Notes: generated from the letters alone by a model not told the origin. A stretch of 64,000 bases of DNA from Edaphobacter aggregans DSM 19364 (GCF_000745965.1 NZ_KN050788.1:111143-175142), one strand, 5' to 3'; shown: positions 34,132 to 42,892, counted from the stretch's first letter. Numbers and translations: made by a program.

Positions 34132-34649
34132 TGACGAAGGTTGCGTTTTCCACCGAATATTGGATCGAAGCTCTCAACGGATCCCATCGGCGCGAGGATT
34201 TCTCCTGTGGCGTCGAGGCGTTGGACAACTATCTGCAAAAACAGATGGCTCAGGATCGGGATAGAGGAACTGCCGCTCCCTTTGTTCTGACTAGCGATGG
34301 GGTGAACATCGCCGGGTTCTATACACTTTCTGCGCTTTCTATCCTGAACCAGGAACTGCCAACACGGTTTGGAAAAAAGCTGCCGTCACGAAGTCCTATC
34401 GGAGTGACCTTGCTTGGGCGAATGGCGGTCGACCTGAAACTTCAAGGCAAACATCTGGGAACCTTGCTCCTCATGCATGCGCTGCATCTCTCGCTGGAAA
34501 ACTCGAGGCAAATCGCTTCGTGGGCCGTCGTATTGGACGCGAAAGAAGGGGTTCGGGACTTCTATCGCAAACATCAGTTCAAAGACTTCCACGAACAACC
34601 CGGACGAATGTTTTTACCCATGAAGACGATCGAAAAAATGTTTGAATGA
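34131..34649 (+). CDS. GNAT acetyltransferase toxin (TacT-like), 172 aa
   Basis: GNAT fold: FSCGVEALDNYLQKQMAQD near the N-terminus, AGFYTLSALSI, the acetyl-CoA loop LLGRMAVDLKLQGKHLGTLLL and LDAKEGVRDFYRKHQF. All are typical of TacT/AtaT-type toxins that acetylate the amino group of charged tRNA. The GTG at 34131 shares its first base with the antitoxin stop; an upstream in-frame GTG at 34116 is an alternative. Base composition of the pair is less GC-rich than that of neighbours by eye, consistent with mobility. Confidence 0.85.
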   Translation: MTKVAFSTEYWIEALNGSHRREDFSCGVEALDNYLQKQMAQDRDRGTAAPFVLTSDGVNIAGFYTLSALSILNQELPTRFGKKLPSRSPIGVTLLGRMAVDLKLQGKHLGTLLLMHALHLSLENSRQIASWAVVLDAKEGVRDFYRKHQFKDFHEQPGRMFLPMKTIEKMFE

Positions 34650-34676
34650 TGCTTGCCGCATCCAACGCACGAGCAC

Positions 34677-35630
34677 TTACCGCCCGTGCTCCTCCAGATA
34701 CTTCTCCACCTCAAGCGCAGCCATGCATCCCGAACCCGCCGCCGTAATCGCCTGCCGATACCGCCGGTCCTGAATATCCCCGCAAGCAAACACGCCCGGA
34801 ATAATCTCGCCGTCCTTCGTCGTGAAGACATTGTTCTTCGTCAGAATGTAGCCATCCGGATCGAGATCCAGCAGTCCCGTGAACGCCTTCGCATTCGGCT
34901 CATGCCCAATCCCCAGAAACATCGCCGACACCGGCAGCGTCGACTCCTTGCCCGTCGCCCTGTTCTTCAGCTTCAGCCCCTTCACATCCTTATCTTCCAC
35001 GCCGAGCACCTCTTCCACCACCGTGCTCGTCATGAACTCGATCTGCGGATGCGCCATCGCCCGCTCCAGCATGATCTTCGACGCGCGAAACTTCTCGCTG
35101 CGATTGATCAGCGTCACCTTCGTCGCAAACCGCGTCAGAAACAGCGCCTCCTCCATCGCCGAGTCGCCGCCCCCGATCACCGCAATCTCCTTGCCCGAAA
35201 AAAAGAACCCATCGCACGTCGCGCACGAGCTCACGCCATGGCCGATCAGCGCCTGCTCGCTCGGCAGATTCAGCCACCGCGCACTCGCGCCCGAGGCGAT
35301 AATCAGCGTCCGCGTGCGGATCGTCTCTTTGCCGATGTTCAGCTCATATGGGTGCTTCGTCAGGTCGATCGAGTGCAGGTGCGCCATCTTCAGCTCCGCG
35401 CCGAACCGCACCGCCTGCTTCTTCATGTTCTCGATCAGCTCCGGCCCCTGGATCCCCTCCGGCCAGCCGGGAAAGTTCTCCACCAGCGTCGTAATCGAAA
35501 GTTGCCCGCCCGGCTCATGGCCCTCCAGCACCAGCGGCTTCAGGTTCGCCCGTGCCGTGTAAATAGCCGCAGTCAGCCCCGCGCATCCGGAGCCGAGGAT
35601 GACAGTATCGCGCGTCGTGTTTTCACTCAT
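34677..35630 (-). CDS. trxB: thioredoxin reductase (NADPH, FAD), 317 aa
   Basis: FAD motif ILGSGCAGLTAAIYTARANL, redox-active pair SSCATCDGFF, NADPH motif IAVIGGGDSAMEEALFL and the C-terminal GVFACGDIQDRRYRQAITAA. It reduces thioredoxin with NADPH in the cytoplasm. The start MSENTTRD at 35628-35630 is chosen because homology begins there; the frame is open upstream with other ATGs that would overlap the divergent small gene's leader. Length fits the low-molecular-weight class. Confidence 0.95.
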   Translation of the reverse strand: MSENTTRDTVILGSGCAGLTAAIYTARANLKPLVLEGHEPGGQLSITTLVENFPGWPEGIQGPELIENMKKQAVRFGAELKMAHLHSIDLTKHPYELNIGKETIRTRTLIIASGASARWLNLPSEQALIGHGVSSCATCDGFFFSGKEIAVIGGGDSAMEEALFLTRFATKVTLINRSEKFRASKIMLERAMAHPQIEFMTSTVVEEVLGVEDKDVKGLKLKNRATGKESTLPVSAMFLGIGHEPNAKAFTGLLDLDPDGYILTKNNVFTTKDGEIIPGVFACGDIQDRRYRQAITAAGSGCMAALEVEKYLEEHGR

Positions 35631-35724
35631 ATCAGTCTCAATAGTGTAAATGCGTGGCCGTTCAAAAGGATTCATCGTGCCAGTCTCCTCTTCAGGCCTT
35701 CCTCGGCCCATCTACAATCAAACC

Positions 35725-35925
35725 ATGGCCAACCTAACCCTTGTCTACGGAATGCGCCTTCTCCCTGCCGACGAGATCGCCAGCGTAGGCGACGCCCCCA
35801 TCGAGCTCAAAAACGGCAACCAGGCCCACGTCACCATGCACGTCCTCGAGGGCTCCCGCGAGCAGATCGAGGCCCAGCTCAAGATGAGCCTCGACGCCTT
35901 CTTCGACTTCTACCCCGAGATCTAG
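35725..35925 (+). CDS. conserved small protein of unknown function, 66 aa
   Basis: Begins MANLTLVYGMRLLPADEIAS and ends FFDFYPEI; acidic, no transmembrane segment, no motif recognised. Its codon usage is C-rich at third positions like its neighbours, which supports real coding. A TACAAT at 35713 could be a -10. The stop overlaps the stop of the convergent GGDEF gene within the tetranucleotide CTAG. Confidence 0.6.
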   Translation: MANLTLVYGMRLLPADEIASVGDAPIELKNGNQAHVTMHVLEGSREQIEAQLKMSLDAFFDFYPEI

Positions 35926-37211
35926 AACCCGAGAGAGGCGGCGTCTCCCAGCGGAAGCGGAATCTGCCGCTTCTGCTGATACATCCGCTGGTCCGCCAGC
36001 CGCCGCAGCAGCACCTCATCGGTCGTATCGTCCGGGAAGATGGCCACCCCGACGCTTCCACTCACCGAAAGACTCCTGCCGCCAACCTGAAGCGGCTTCT
36101 TCAGAGCATCCCTCACCCTCGCCGTGCTCGCCTCAACCAGCAACGAGGCCGGCATCTCGCTCGGCAGGTCAGTGGCAATAATGATGAACTCGTCCCCGCC
36201 CAGCCGCGCCAGCGTATCCGGCGACCGCACTGCGTGGCGAAGATTGTTTGCGATGTGCTCCAGCAGGCGGTCGCCCGTGTCGTGCCCCTGCTGATCGTTG
36301 ATGCTCTTGAAGCCATTTAGGTCGATCATTGTTAACGCCGTGCGAGTCCCGTTGCGCCGCGAGTGCTCCAGCGCCTGCTCCAGCCGGTCCTCGAACAGCC
36401 TTCGATTCGGCAGTCCCGTCAGCTGGTCATGCAGAGCATTCCACTCGTTGCAGGAGACCTGCCGCTCCAGCATCACAAGCAGCATCCCAATCGTCACCAG
36501 AAACTTCTGCCAGTCCCACACCGCCGCGGCCACGCCGACATACTGCGGGTTGTTCGACACCCACGAGTGCGCCAGAAACACCAGCGACCACAGTGTGAAG
36601 CCCGCAACAATGGAGATCTTTCCCAGGCTCTTCTTTGGCAGGCTGAGCTGAAACACAACAGCAGCCGTCAGGTACATCACAAACAGCGAATAGTACGCCG
36701 TGTCCCGGAACATCTGGTTCGAGGCGAAGCTCCACACCGGAATCCAGATCGCCGCCTGAACCAGCACCAGCCACCACGCCTTTCGCAGTCGCACTGTACT
36801 GCAGAGAAAGAATGGGGTCACCAGCCCGAGCGCCAGCCCGCAGGCCGCCACAAGGTGATACAGCGCTCGATTGCGCAGGTCCAGCCCATAGATCGTCTCA
36901 ATCGCCGCAAGCGGAGCTGTGTTCACCAGCAGGTAAATCAGCGTCAGCCGCTGCGGGAACAGTCCCCGCGCCGCCGCCAGCAGAAAGATAGCCCCCGCCG
37001 CCAGATACGAATCGAGCGCCACCACGTGCATCGGCAGATGACGCGGCCCCGAAGGCATGTAGAGGAAGTGCGCGATCGCCTCGAGAAAGATAAAGACAAG
37101 TCCGACGATCCAAAGCCCCACGCCCTCCTGCAGATGGCGTCGCCTCAGGAAGTACAGAATCGTAAGCAGTGTGGCCATCGCGGCCAGATCAGGAAGGAGC
37201 TGGATGTTCAT
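35922..37211 (-). CDS. membrane diguanylate cyclase (GGDEF), 429 aa
   Basis: Seven to eight N-terminal membrane helices (residues about 5-235), then a GGDEF domain with LTGLPNRRLFEDRLEQALEH, the active loop LGGDEFIII and an intact product-inhibition site RSPD five residues before it. It converts two GTP to cyclic-di-GMP at the inner membrane in response to an unknown signal sensed by the membrane part. The start MNIQLLPDL was chosen; an ATG seven codons upstream is possible and neither has a strong RBS. Confidence 0.9.
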   Translation of the reverse strand: MNIQLLPDLAAMATLLTILYFLRRRHLQEGVGLWIVGLVFIFLEAIAHFLYMPSGPRHLPMHVVALDSYLAAGAIFLLAAARGLFPQRLTLIYLLVNTAPLAAIETIYGLDLRNRALYHLVAACGLALGLVTPFFLCSTVRLRKAWWLVLVQAAIWIPVWSFASNQMFRDTAYYSLFVMYLTAAVVFQLSLPKKSLGKISIVAGFTLWSLVFLAHSWVSNNPQYVGVAAAVWDWQKFLVTIGMLLVMLERQVSCNEWNALHDQLTGLPNRRLFEDRLEQALEHSRRNGTRTALTMIDLNGFKSINDQQGHDTGDRLLEHIANNLRHAVRSPDTLARLGGDEFIIIATDLPSEMPASLLVEASTARVRDALKKPLQVGGRSLSVSGSVGVAIFPDDTTDEVLLRRLADQRMYQQKRQIPLPLGDAASLGF

Positions 37212-37383
37212 CTCACAGCACCCGGGCGGCATCGTGCGTTCGTCGTCAGAATCTCAGCGCTCCGTGGCTGTTAATTCCAGAAACATTGATCGTGCAGCAA
37301 CAACATTACGGGAGTGCGAACGATTGTCGGCTGGACGTCAATTCTGCGCAACGGCATTCCCATCTCGGGAATCTGCGCAACCA

Positions 37384-38829
37384 TCAGGCCTTTTCCAGCT
37401 GCTCCAGCTGCTCCCGCCGCGGCGCGGAGGTCACCCGGCTCACCGCAAACAGGCAGATCAGTGACGCAACCAGCGCCGGAAAGATCGCGTCCCGCTCGCC
37501 CAGCGCCAGCGGCAGATGCGGCGCAACCCACTCCCACGACACCGTCACCGCTGTCCCCACGGCGATACTCGCCACCGCCGCCGCTGCCGTCGCTCGCTTC
37601 CAGAAGAACGCCGCCAGAATCACCGGCGTCAGCGCAGCCGAGTAGATCGTGTACGCATACAGCGCCTTCTTCAACACCGACTCCGTCCCGAGCGACTGAA
37701 ACAGCGCCCACAGCCCCAGCAGCACCACCATCAACCGGCTCACAATCAGAATCTTCTTGTTCGAAGCCTCCGGATTGATGTACCGCGCATAGATATCGTT
37801 CACCAGGTTCGTCGCCGGCGAGAACAGCCAGTTATTCGCCGTCGAGATGATCTTCGCGAAGATCGCCCCCATCAGCAGCGCCCCCAGCAGCCGCAGCGGC
37901 GCTGAGCTATCTCCAAACCCATGCAGTCCGCAGTAAGCCAGAATCTCCCGCGGAGCCTTGCTCACCTCGCCCGTAGGAAACAGCGCCGACCCCGTCACCG
38001 CGATCGCCACAATCACCGTCTCCAGAATCACCGTGCCGATAATCCACCCCACCACTGCCCGCCGTGCATCCTTCTCCGACTTCGCCGAGAAGAACTTCTG
38101 ATACATCGACTGGTTCCCCAGCAGCAGCAAACACGTCGGCAGAAACAGCTCCAGGGACTTCATAAAGCCCAGGTCGTCGAACACCGTAAAGTGCGACGCC
38201 GGCAGCGCCGCATGAACCGCGCCCCACCCCCCGGCCCTGTGGATCAGCACCGGCAGCGCCAGGCACATCGTCCCCGTCGCCAGCAGCCCGATGAAAAGAT
38301 CCATGTACGCCACCGAAGACATTCCCGCAATCGCCGTGAACACAATCACGAACGCCGCCAGAATGTAGCGCCCCAGAATCGGCGTGATCACATCCGGAAA
38401 GATCAGGTGCAGAATGTCTCCCCCGCCGATGAACTGGTAGCTCGTAATCGCCGTGTACGTCAGCAGAATCGCGATCACACCCAGCACCCGCGCCGTCTGG
38501 TTGTACCGCGTCTCCAGCAGATCGGGAATTGTGTACTGCGCAAACTTCCTCGCCCGCGGAGCGATGAAGTAGATCAGCAGCAGTCCCGCCCAGCCTCCTC
38601 CCGCCTGCCACAGCGCCACAAAGCCATGCTTGTACGCGTTCTCCGCTCCACCCAGCAGCGAGCCCGATCCGATCCACGACGACAGCAGCGTAAAGACCAA
38701 CACAAAAGCAGGCAGTGAGCGCCCGGCCACCAGGTAGTCGGCCTTGGTCTTCACCTTGCCCAGACGTGCCAGCGAAACAGTAAGCAGAACAAGAACGATA
38801 ACGGCGATAACAGCGGCGTAAAGATTCAT
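37384..38829 (-). CDS. sodium:solute symporter (SSF family), 481 aa
   Basis: Twelve to thirteen transmembrane helices with SSF landmarks: ADYLVAGRSLPAFVLVFTLL, the SSWIGSGSLLGGAENAYKHG loop, and GALLMGAIFAKIISTANNWL (helix near the sodium site). Inner-membrane sodium-coupled uptake of a small organic solute is known for the family; the substrate cannot be read from sequence. It ends with a charged tail (APRREQLEQLEKA). Monocistronic by appearance. Confidence 0.9.
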   Translation of the reverse strand: MNLYAAVIAVIVLVLLTVSLARLGKVKTKADYLVAGRSLPAFVLVFTLLSSWIGSGSLLGGAENAYKHGFVALWQAGGGWAGLLLIYFIAPRARKFAQYTIPDLLETRYNQTARVLGVIAILLTYTAITSYQFIGGGDILHLIFPDVITPILGRYILAAFVIVFTAIAGMSSVAYMDLFIGLLATGTMCLALPVLIHRAGGWGAVHAALPASHFTVFDDLGFMKSLELFLPTCLLLLGNQSMYQKFFSAKSEKDARRAVVGWIIGTVILETVIVAIAVTGSALFPTGEVSKAPREILAYCGLHGFGDSSAPLRLLGALLMGAIFAKIISTANNWLFSPATNLVNDIYARYINPEASNKKILIVSRLMVVLLGLWALFQSLGTESVLKKALYAYTIYSAALTPVILAAFFWKRATAAAAVASIAVGTAVTVSWEWVAPHLPLALGERDAIFPALVASLICLFAVSRVTSAPRREQLEQLEKA

Positions 38830-38859
38830 GGGGCGTCAACAGATTGTAGCCTGTTGCCC

Positions 38860-39000
38860 ATGGACCTCCCCTGACCTCTCACCCGCGCCCAGCTCACCGT
38901 CCTCCCCGACCCCGACTGGCAGGCCAACAAAGACCGTCTCACCTACGAGGCATGGACGAAGAAGACGGTGGCAGCTCAGCAGGCGATGGCGCAACATTAA
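38860..39000 (+). pseudogene. possible small coding remnant with in-frame stop
   Basis: From ATG 38860 the frame reads MDLP, stop (38872-38874), then 41 codons ending DRLTYEAWTKKTVAAQQAMAQH before TAA. The composition after the stop looks protein-like, but it overlaps the 3' end of the YihY gene and no family was recognised. Weak call. Confidence 0.2.
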
Positions 39001-40033
39001 CGTCCGGAACATTCGCCGGCTCGCTCGCCGAAGGCGTCCGCCCCGCCAGCTTCATCTCCGCCTCCGCCGCCTCAATCTCGCTGTTGATCTCCGCCCCCAG
39101 CAGCATCATGAACCCCGTTAGGTAAAACCACGTCAGCAGAATGATCACCGCCCCCAGCGACCCATACGTCAACGAATAGAAGTTGAAGAAGTGCAGGTAC
39201 ACCCTCAGCAGCAGCGAAGCGAACAGCCAGCCGAAGATGCCCACCGCCCCGCCCGGCGTCAGCCATCTCCAGCATCTCTTCCTCACCCCTGGGGCCCAGT
39301 AGTAGATCACTGCAAAACACAGCGCCAGCAATCCCGTCGCAGCAATCCACGCCACCACGCGGCCCGTCATCGCAACCACCGCAGCTGCAAAAGGGCTCTC
39401 GATCCGCGCCCGCGTAAACACCGCGAACACATCCCCGCCCAGCATCACCGCCAGCGTCAGCGTCGCCAGCGCAGACAACACGATCGTCAGCCCGATCGCC
39501 GAGATCCGCGCGTGAAAATACGATCGCGGGTCCCGCACCTTGTACACCATGTTCAGCGAATCCTGGATCGCCGAAACCCCCACCGACGCCGACCACACCG
39601 CCGCAATCAGCCCGAACGTCAGCTTCCCCGTCGTCGCATGCGCCGTCGTCTCCTCAAACGTCGTCAGCACCGCCCCCAGGGCCGAGGTCGGAACGACCAG
39701 CGCCAAGTACTCCAGCAGTCGCATATAGATCGTCGATGCCGACCTCGCCGCCAGCCCCAGGATCGAGCTCGCGCTGAACAGCGTCGGAAAAAGCGCAAAC
39801 AGAAAATAGAACGCCAACTCCGCCGCCCGCCCCAGCAGATTGTCCGCCAGCATTGCCCGCCAGGTCCGAGCCGCCACCACTTTTACCGGAACTCCCTGCA
39901 AATCCCACAGCGAACGCAGCGGCGACTGCGACACGTAGTCCCAGACCCTCTGCTGCCGCGTATCCGAAGGATGATCGAGTCTGTGGTCCGAGGGCACGAT
40001 CGGTGCTCCTTCCGGGGGCCTGCGTCGACTCAC
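38939..40033 (-). CDS. YihY/BrkB family membrane protein, 364 aa
   Basis: Six membrane helices with conserved blocks LLGRAAELAFYFLFALFPTL, GAVLTTFEETTA and LTYGSLGAVIILLTWFYLTG, which define the YihY (formerly mis-named ribonuclease BN) family. Function unsettled; probably an inner-membrane transporter or export component. GTG at 40031-40033 is chosen because GGAG lies nine bases upstream; the open frame extends 25 codons further. The Pro/Ser-rich C-terminal tail (APSPAELPPSSSSMP) is variable. Confidence 0.85.
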   Translation of the reverse strand: MSRRRPPEGAPIVPSDHRLDHPSDTRQQRVWDYVSQSPLRSLWDLQGVPVKVVAARTWRAMLADNLLGRAAELAFYFLFALFPTLFSASSILGLAARSASTIYMRLLEYLALVVPTSALGAVLTTFEETTAHATTGKLTFGLIAAVWSASVGVSAIQDSLNMVYKVRDPRSYFHARISAIGLTIVLSALATLTLAVMLGGDVFAVFTRARIESPFAAAVVAMTGRVVAWIAATGLLALCFAVIYYWAPGVRKRCWRWLTPGGAVGIFGWLFASLLLRVYLHFFNFYSLTYGSLGAVIILLTWFYLTGFMMLLGAEINSEIEAAEAEMKLAGRTPSASEPANVPDVNVAPSPAELPPSSSSMPRR

Positions 40034-40113
40034 GGCAACCTGCTCCAAAGGGGTTAAGATGCCGAAACGATTCTCACAGTCTTCATTCCCGGGCACCCCC
40101 TCACGCATCTACA

Positions 40114-41055
40114 ATGAGTGTGCGACCGATGGCAAGCCCTGTAAGAAGACTTTGGGAGCGAAGACCCTTCCCCGTACGGAAGGTTGGCCAACTTCTCCGC
40201 GTCGTCCAGGAGAGCCACCAGAACCCCATCACCGGCCAGCCGCGCCCCGCCGAACTCGTCTCTCCCTCTGAGCTTGGCGTCACCTTCATCGGCCACTCCT
40301 CCTTCTTCCTCCAGATCGGCGCCCGCAACATCCTCGTCGACCCCGTCTTCGCCACTCGCCTCGTCGTCCTCCGCCGCCAGCGTCGCCCTGGCCTCCTCGT
40401 CGAGCAGATGCCCCCCATCGACCTGGTCCTCATCACCCACGCCCACATGGACCACCTCAACATCCCCTCACTCCGCCGCGTCATCCGAGCCGCCCGCCGG
40501 CTCCGCGGCCGAGCCCCCGAGGTCGTCATCCCTCGCGGCGTCGAGGACCTCGTCTCCCACCTCGGCTTCCGCCGCCACCACTCCATGAAGTGGTGGCAGC
40601 AGATCGACCTCGGCGGCCTCCGCATCACCATGACCCCCTGCCGCCACTGGGGAGCCCGCATGTTCAACGACACCCATCGCGGCTACGGCGGCTACGTCAT
40701 CGCCTCACCCCAGCACTCCGTCTATCACTCCGGCGACACCGCCTACTTCGACGGCTTCACCGAGATCGGCCAGCGCCTCGCCCCCCACGTCGCGCTCCTT
40801 CCCATCGGAGCCTACTTCCCCGACGCCTACCGCACCGTCCACACCAGCCCTGAAGAGGCCGTCCAGGCCTTCGTCGAGACCCGCGCCCGCTGGATGGTCC
40901 CCATGCACTACGGAACCTTCCCCCTGGGCCGCGAGCCCATGGAAGAGCCTATCCAGCGCCTCCACGCCGAGGCCCACCGCCTCGGCATCGCCGACCAACT
41001 CCACGTCCTCGAAGAGGGCGGAACCCTCCGCCTCCCTCCATCCTCCCCCTATTGA
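40114..41055 (+). CDS. MBL-fold metallohydrolase (NAPE-PLD/UlaG-like), 313 aa
   Basis: Metallo-beta-lactamase motif LVLITHAHMDHLNIPSLRR (HxHxDH), VTFIGHSSFFLQIGARNILV at the start of the fold, HSGDTAYFDGF for the bridging Asp and MHYGTFPLG for the last His. Closest in style to NAPE-hydrolysing phospholipase D / UlaG-type hydrolases. Cytoplasmic; substrate unknown. Start at ATG 40114 (MSVRPMASP) instead of the much longer open frame that overlaps the divergent YihY gene; ATG 40129 is also possible. Confidence 0.85.
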   Translation: MSVRPMASPVRRLWERRPFPVRKVGQLLRVVQESHQNPITGQPRPAELVSPSELGVTFIGHSSFFLQIGARNILVDPVFATRLVVLRRQRRPGLLVEQMPPIDLVLITHAHMDHLNIPSLRRVIRAARRLRGRAPEVVIPRGVEDLVSHLGFRRHHSMKWWQQIDLGGLRITMTPCRHWGARMFNDTHRGYGGYVIASPQHSVYHSGDTAYFDGFTEIGQRLAPHVALLPIGAYFPDAYRTVHTSPEEAVQAFVETRARWMVPMHYGTFPLGREPMEEPIQRLHAEAHRLGIADQLHVLEEGGTLRLPPSSPY

Positions 41056-41125
41056 GCCCCTGGAATCACTCGAGCAAAGCCCCGAACGTACTGCTCTTGC
41101 TTCCGAAGTAGGCCTGGGCTGGTAG

Positions 41126-41145
41126 CCCGATGCTTTAGCATCGGG
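41126..41145. repeat. REP-like hairpin
   Basis: CCCGATGCT-TT-AGCATCGGG, a perfect 9-bp stem with a two-base loop, in the gap between the MBL and aldo/keto reductase genes. It has the same GCT-TT-AGC centre as other palindromes in this window. Confidence 0.6.
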
Positions 41146-41227
41146 TCTCCCCTGGGGCATGCCTGCCTCCCCCCGCACCAACCACCCCTTCACAATCCCC
41201 AACCCACTCCGCTGCATCCAATCCCCC

Positions 41228-42106
41228 ATGACAACCAGGACCTCTCCCGTTAACGCAGCGTCCAGCGGAACCTTCAAGCTCGGCGGCGATCTCCCCATCC
41301 ACCGCCTCGGTTACGGAGCCATGCGCATCACCGGCAAAGGCATCTGGGGCGAGCCCAAGGACCTCGAAGCCGCCAGGAAAGTCCTCCGCCGCGCCGTCGA
41401 ACTAGGCGTAAACTTCATCGACACCGCCGACTCCTACGGCCCCGAGGTCTCTGAGCGCCTCATCGGCGAGGCCCTCGCCCCCTACTACGCCAAAGGCGTC
41501 GTCATCGCCACCAAGGCCGGCCTCACCCGCCAGGGCCCCGACCGCTGGCTCCCCGTCGGCCGTCCCGAGTACCTCCACCAGCAGGTCGAGATGAGCCTCC
41601 GCCTCCTCAAGCTCGAGCGCCTCGACCTCTGGCAGCTCCACCGCATCGACCCCAAGGTCCCCGTCGAAGAGTCCCTCGGCGTCATCAAGCGCCTCCAGGA
41701 GCAGGGCAAGATCCGCCACGTCGGCCTCAGCGAGGTCAAGCCTCACGAGATCGACCAGGCCCGCAAGGTCATCGACATCGTCAGCGTCCAGAACCAGTAC
41801 AACCTCTCCGACCGCCAGCACGAGGACGTCCTCCAGTACTGCGAGAAGCACAACATCGCCTTCATCCCCTGGTTCCCCGTCGCCTCCGGCAAGCTCGCCC
41901 AGCCCGGCGGAAAGCTCGACACCGCAGCCAAACGCCACAAAGCGACCGTCTCCCAGCTCTCGCTCGCCTGGCTCCTCCACCACTCCCCCGTGATGCTGCC
42001 CATCCCCGGCACCACCTCCATCGAACACCTCGAAGAGAACATCGCCGCAGCAGACGTACAGCTAAGCGCCGCCGAGTGGAAGGAGATCGAAGACTCCGCA
42101 AAGTAG
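41228..42106 (+). CDS. aldo/keto reductase, 292 aa
   Basis: TIM-barrel AKR with the catalytic tetrad visible: Asp and Tyr in FIDTADSYGPEVSE, Lys in VIATKAGLTRQG, His in LWQLHRIDP. The NADPH-binding end is seen in LPIPGTTSIEHLEENI. It reduces aldehydes or ketones with NAD(P)H in the cytoplasm; the physiological substrate is unknown. ATG at 41228; the frame remains open for 23 codons upstream across a non-coding-looking segment. Confidence 0.92.
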   Translation: MTTRTSPVNAASSGTFKLGGDLPIHRLGYGAMRITGKGIWGEPKDLEAARKVLRRAVELGVNFIDTADSYGPEVSERLIGEALAPYYAKGVVIATKAGLTRQGPDRWLPVGRPEYLHQQVEMSLRLLKLERLDLWQLHRIDPKVPVEESLGVIKRLQEQGKIRHVGLSEVKPHEIDQARKVIDIVSVQNQYNLSDRQHEDVLQYCEKHNIAFIPWFPVASGKLAQPGGKLDTAAKRHKATVSQLSLAWLLHHSPVMLPIPGTTSIEHLEENIAAADVQLSAAEWKEIEDSAK

Positions 42107-42163
42107 CTCCTAACGGGCGGCATCGTCGAGCCACCTGCTTCAGCAAGGGGTCATTGCGAGCGC

Positions 42164-42235
42164 AGCTGCGACCTCGAGCGACGCTACGACCTCGAGCGAA
42201 GCTGCGACCTCAAGCGAAGCTGTCCCCTCGAGCGA
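42164..42235 (+). repeat. 18-bp tandem repeat, four units
   Basis: Four consecutive units of AGCTGCGACCTCGAGCGA with 0-4 changes each (units start at 42164, 42182, 42200, 42218). The CGAGCGAAGC core resembles the TGAGCGAAGC core of the dispersed repeats, suggesting local amplification. Confidence 0.8.
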
Positions 42236-42254
42236 AGCGCTCAGCCTCCGACCG

Positions 42255-42300
42255 CGTCATCCTGAGCGAAGCGCGCAGCGCAGAGTCGAAGGACCTGCGG
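42255..42300 (+). repeat. CGTCATCCTGAGC dispersed repeat
   Basis: CGTCATCCTGAGCGAAGCGC ... AGTCGAAGGACCTGC. A shorter relative (CTCATTCTGAGCGAAGCGAAG) lies at 42384-42420, inside the hexanucleotide tract. Confidence 0.7.
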
Positions 42301-42472
42301 TTGCTTTTGCCGTTGTCTTTGCCTTTGCCTTTGCTTTTGCTTTTGCTTTTGCTCGTCACGTTGTCTTTGCCTTTGCTTTTGCTCCTCATTCTGAGCGAAG
42401 CGAAGAACCCCCGCATTGGCTTTTGCTTTTGCTTTTGCATCTGCTTTGCCGCCTTTGCTTTTGCCTCTAAGG
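42301..42472 (+). repeat. hexanucleotide satellite (TTTTGC / CTTTGC)n
   Basis: Two tracts (42301-42381 and 42418-42472) of 6-base units TTTTGC, CTTTGC and TCTTTGC-type variants, split by a TGAGCGAAG repeat. Because the unit is six bases, any reading frame on the minus strand gives alternating Lys-X dipeptides (KQKQ, KAKA, KSKS), which creates spurious ORFs. With its neighbours it fills the 786-bp gene-free gap before ligA. Confidence 0.8.
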
Positions 42473-42474
42473 TA

Positions 42475-42496
42475 GGGCCGGGCTTCAGCCCGGCCA
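42475..42496. repeat. REP-like hairpin
   Basis: GGCCGGGCT-TC-AGCCCGGCC perfect stem (42476-42495), with the GGCTTCAGCC centre shared by the elements at 24541 and 50880. Confidence 0.6.
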
Positions 42497-42592
42497 TCAA
42501 GCCAACCGCGAAGGCGGCTAATACTCCGTCCCGAGCGCGGTCGAACGCGCTGGAGGAACCGACCCACCGACCCACTAGGGCACCCAAAAAAA

Positions 42593-42892
42593 TTGTCAAG
42601 CCCTCTCCATTCCCAAAAACCATGCAAACCGAACAAAACAAGCGACTAACCTCCGAACCCGGAGGTGCCGATTAATTCCACTCAAGCCGATAAAATAGAA
42701 CCAGATACAAAAAAGCTCCGGGTCTTCAACCGGAGCTTTTTCTCGATGACGGCTAAACTTTTTTGAATGAATACTTTGAAAAGCAACGCGATTCAAGCTA
42801 TTTGTTTTCAATACCCTGCCCGGAGGCGCAGCCCGAAGTTCCACGATAAATTATCTTAAATCAATACTTTGCATACTTTTCGAGGGGAGGGG
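42593..42892 (+). repeat. repeated leader-like element, copy B
   Basis: Same ordered blocks as copy A: TTGTCAAGCCC, CAAACCGAACAAA, GCCGAT.AATTCCAC, CCGATAAAATAGAAC (42687-42701), hairpin (42710-42741), GAATGAATAC (42765), TTTTCAATACC (42805), AATACTTTGCA (42863), GGGAGGGG (42885-42892). The last block touches the ligA stop codon directly. No ORF follows it. Confidence 0.75.
42710..42741. terminator. perfect hairpin of repeated element copy B
   Basis: AAAAAGCTCCGG - GTCTTCAA - CCGGAGCTTTTT, a 12-bp perfect stem with A/T flanks; it can terminate ligA transcription on the minus strand and any transcript from the AT-rich block on the plus strand. Confidence 0.7.

Noticed and set aside
42210..42641. 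Minus-strand frame with long Lys-Ser / Lys-Gln / Lys-Ala runs
   Set aside because: Produced by the hexanucleotide satellite, which gives such dipeptides in any frame; no start signal or conserved part.
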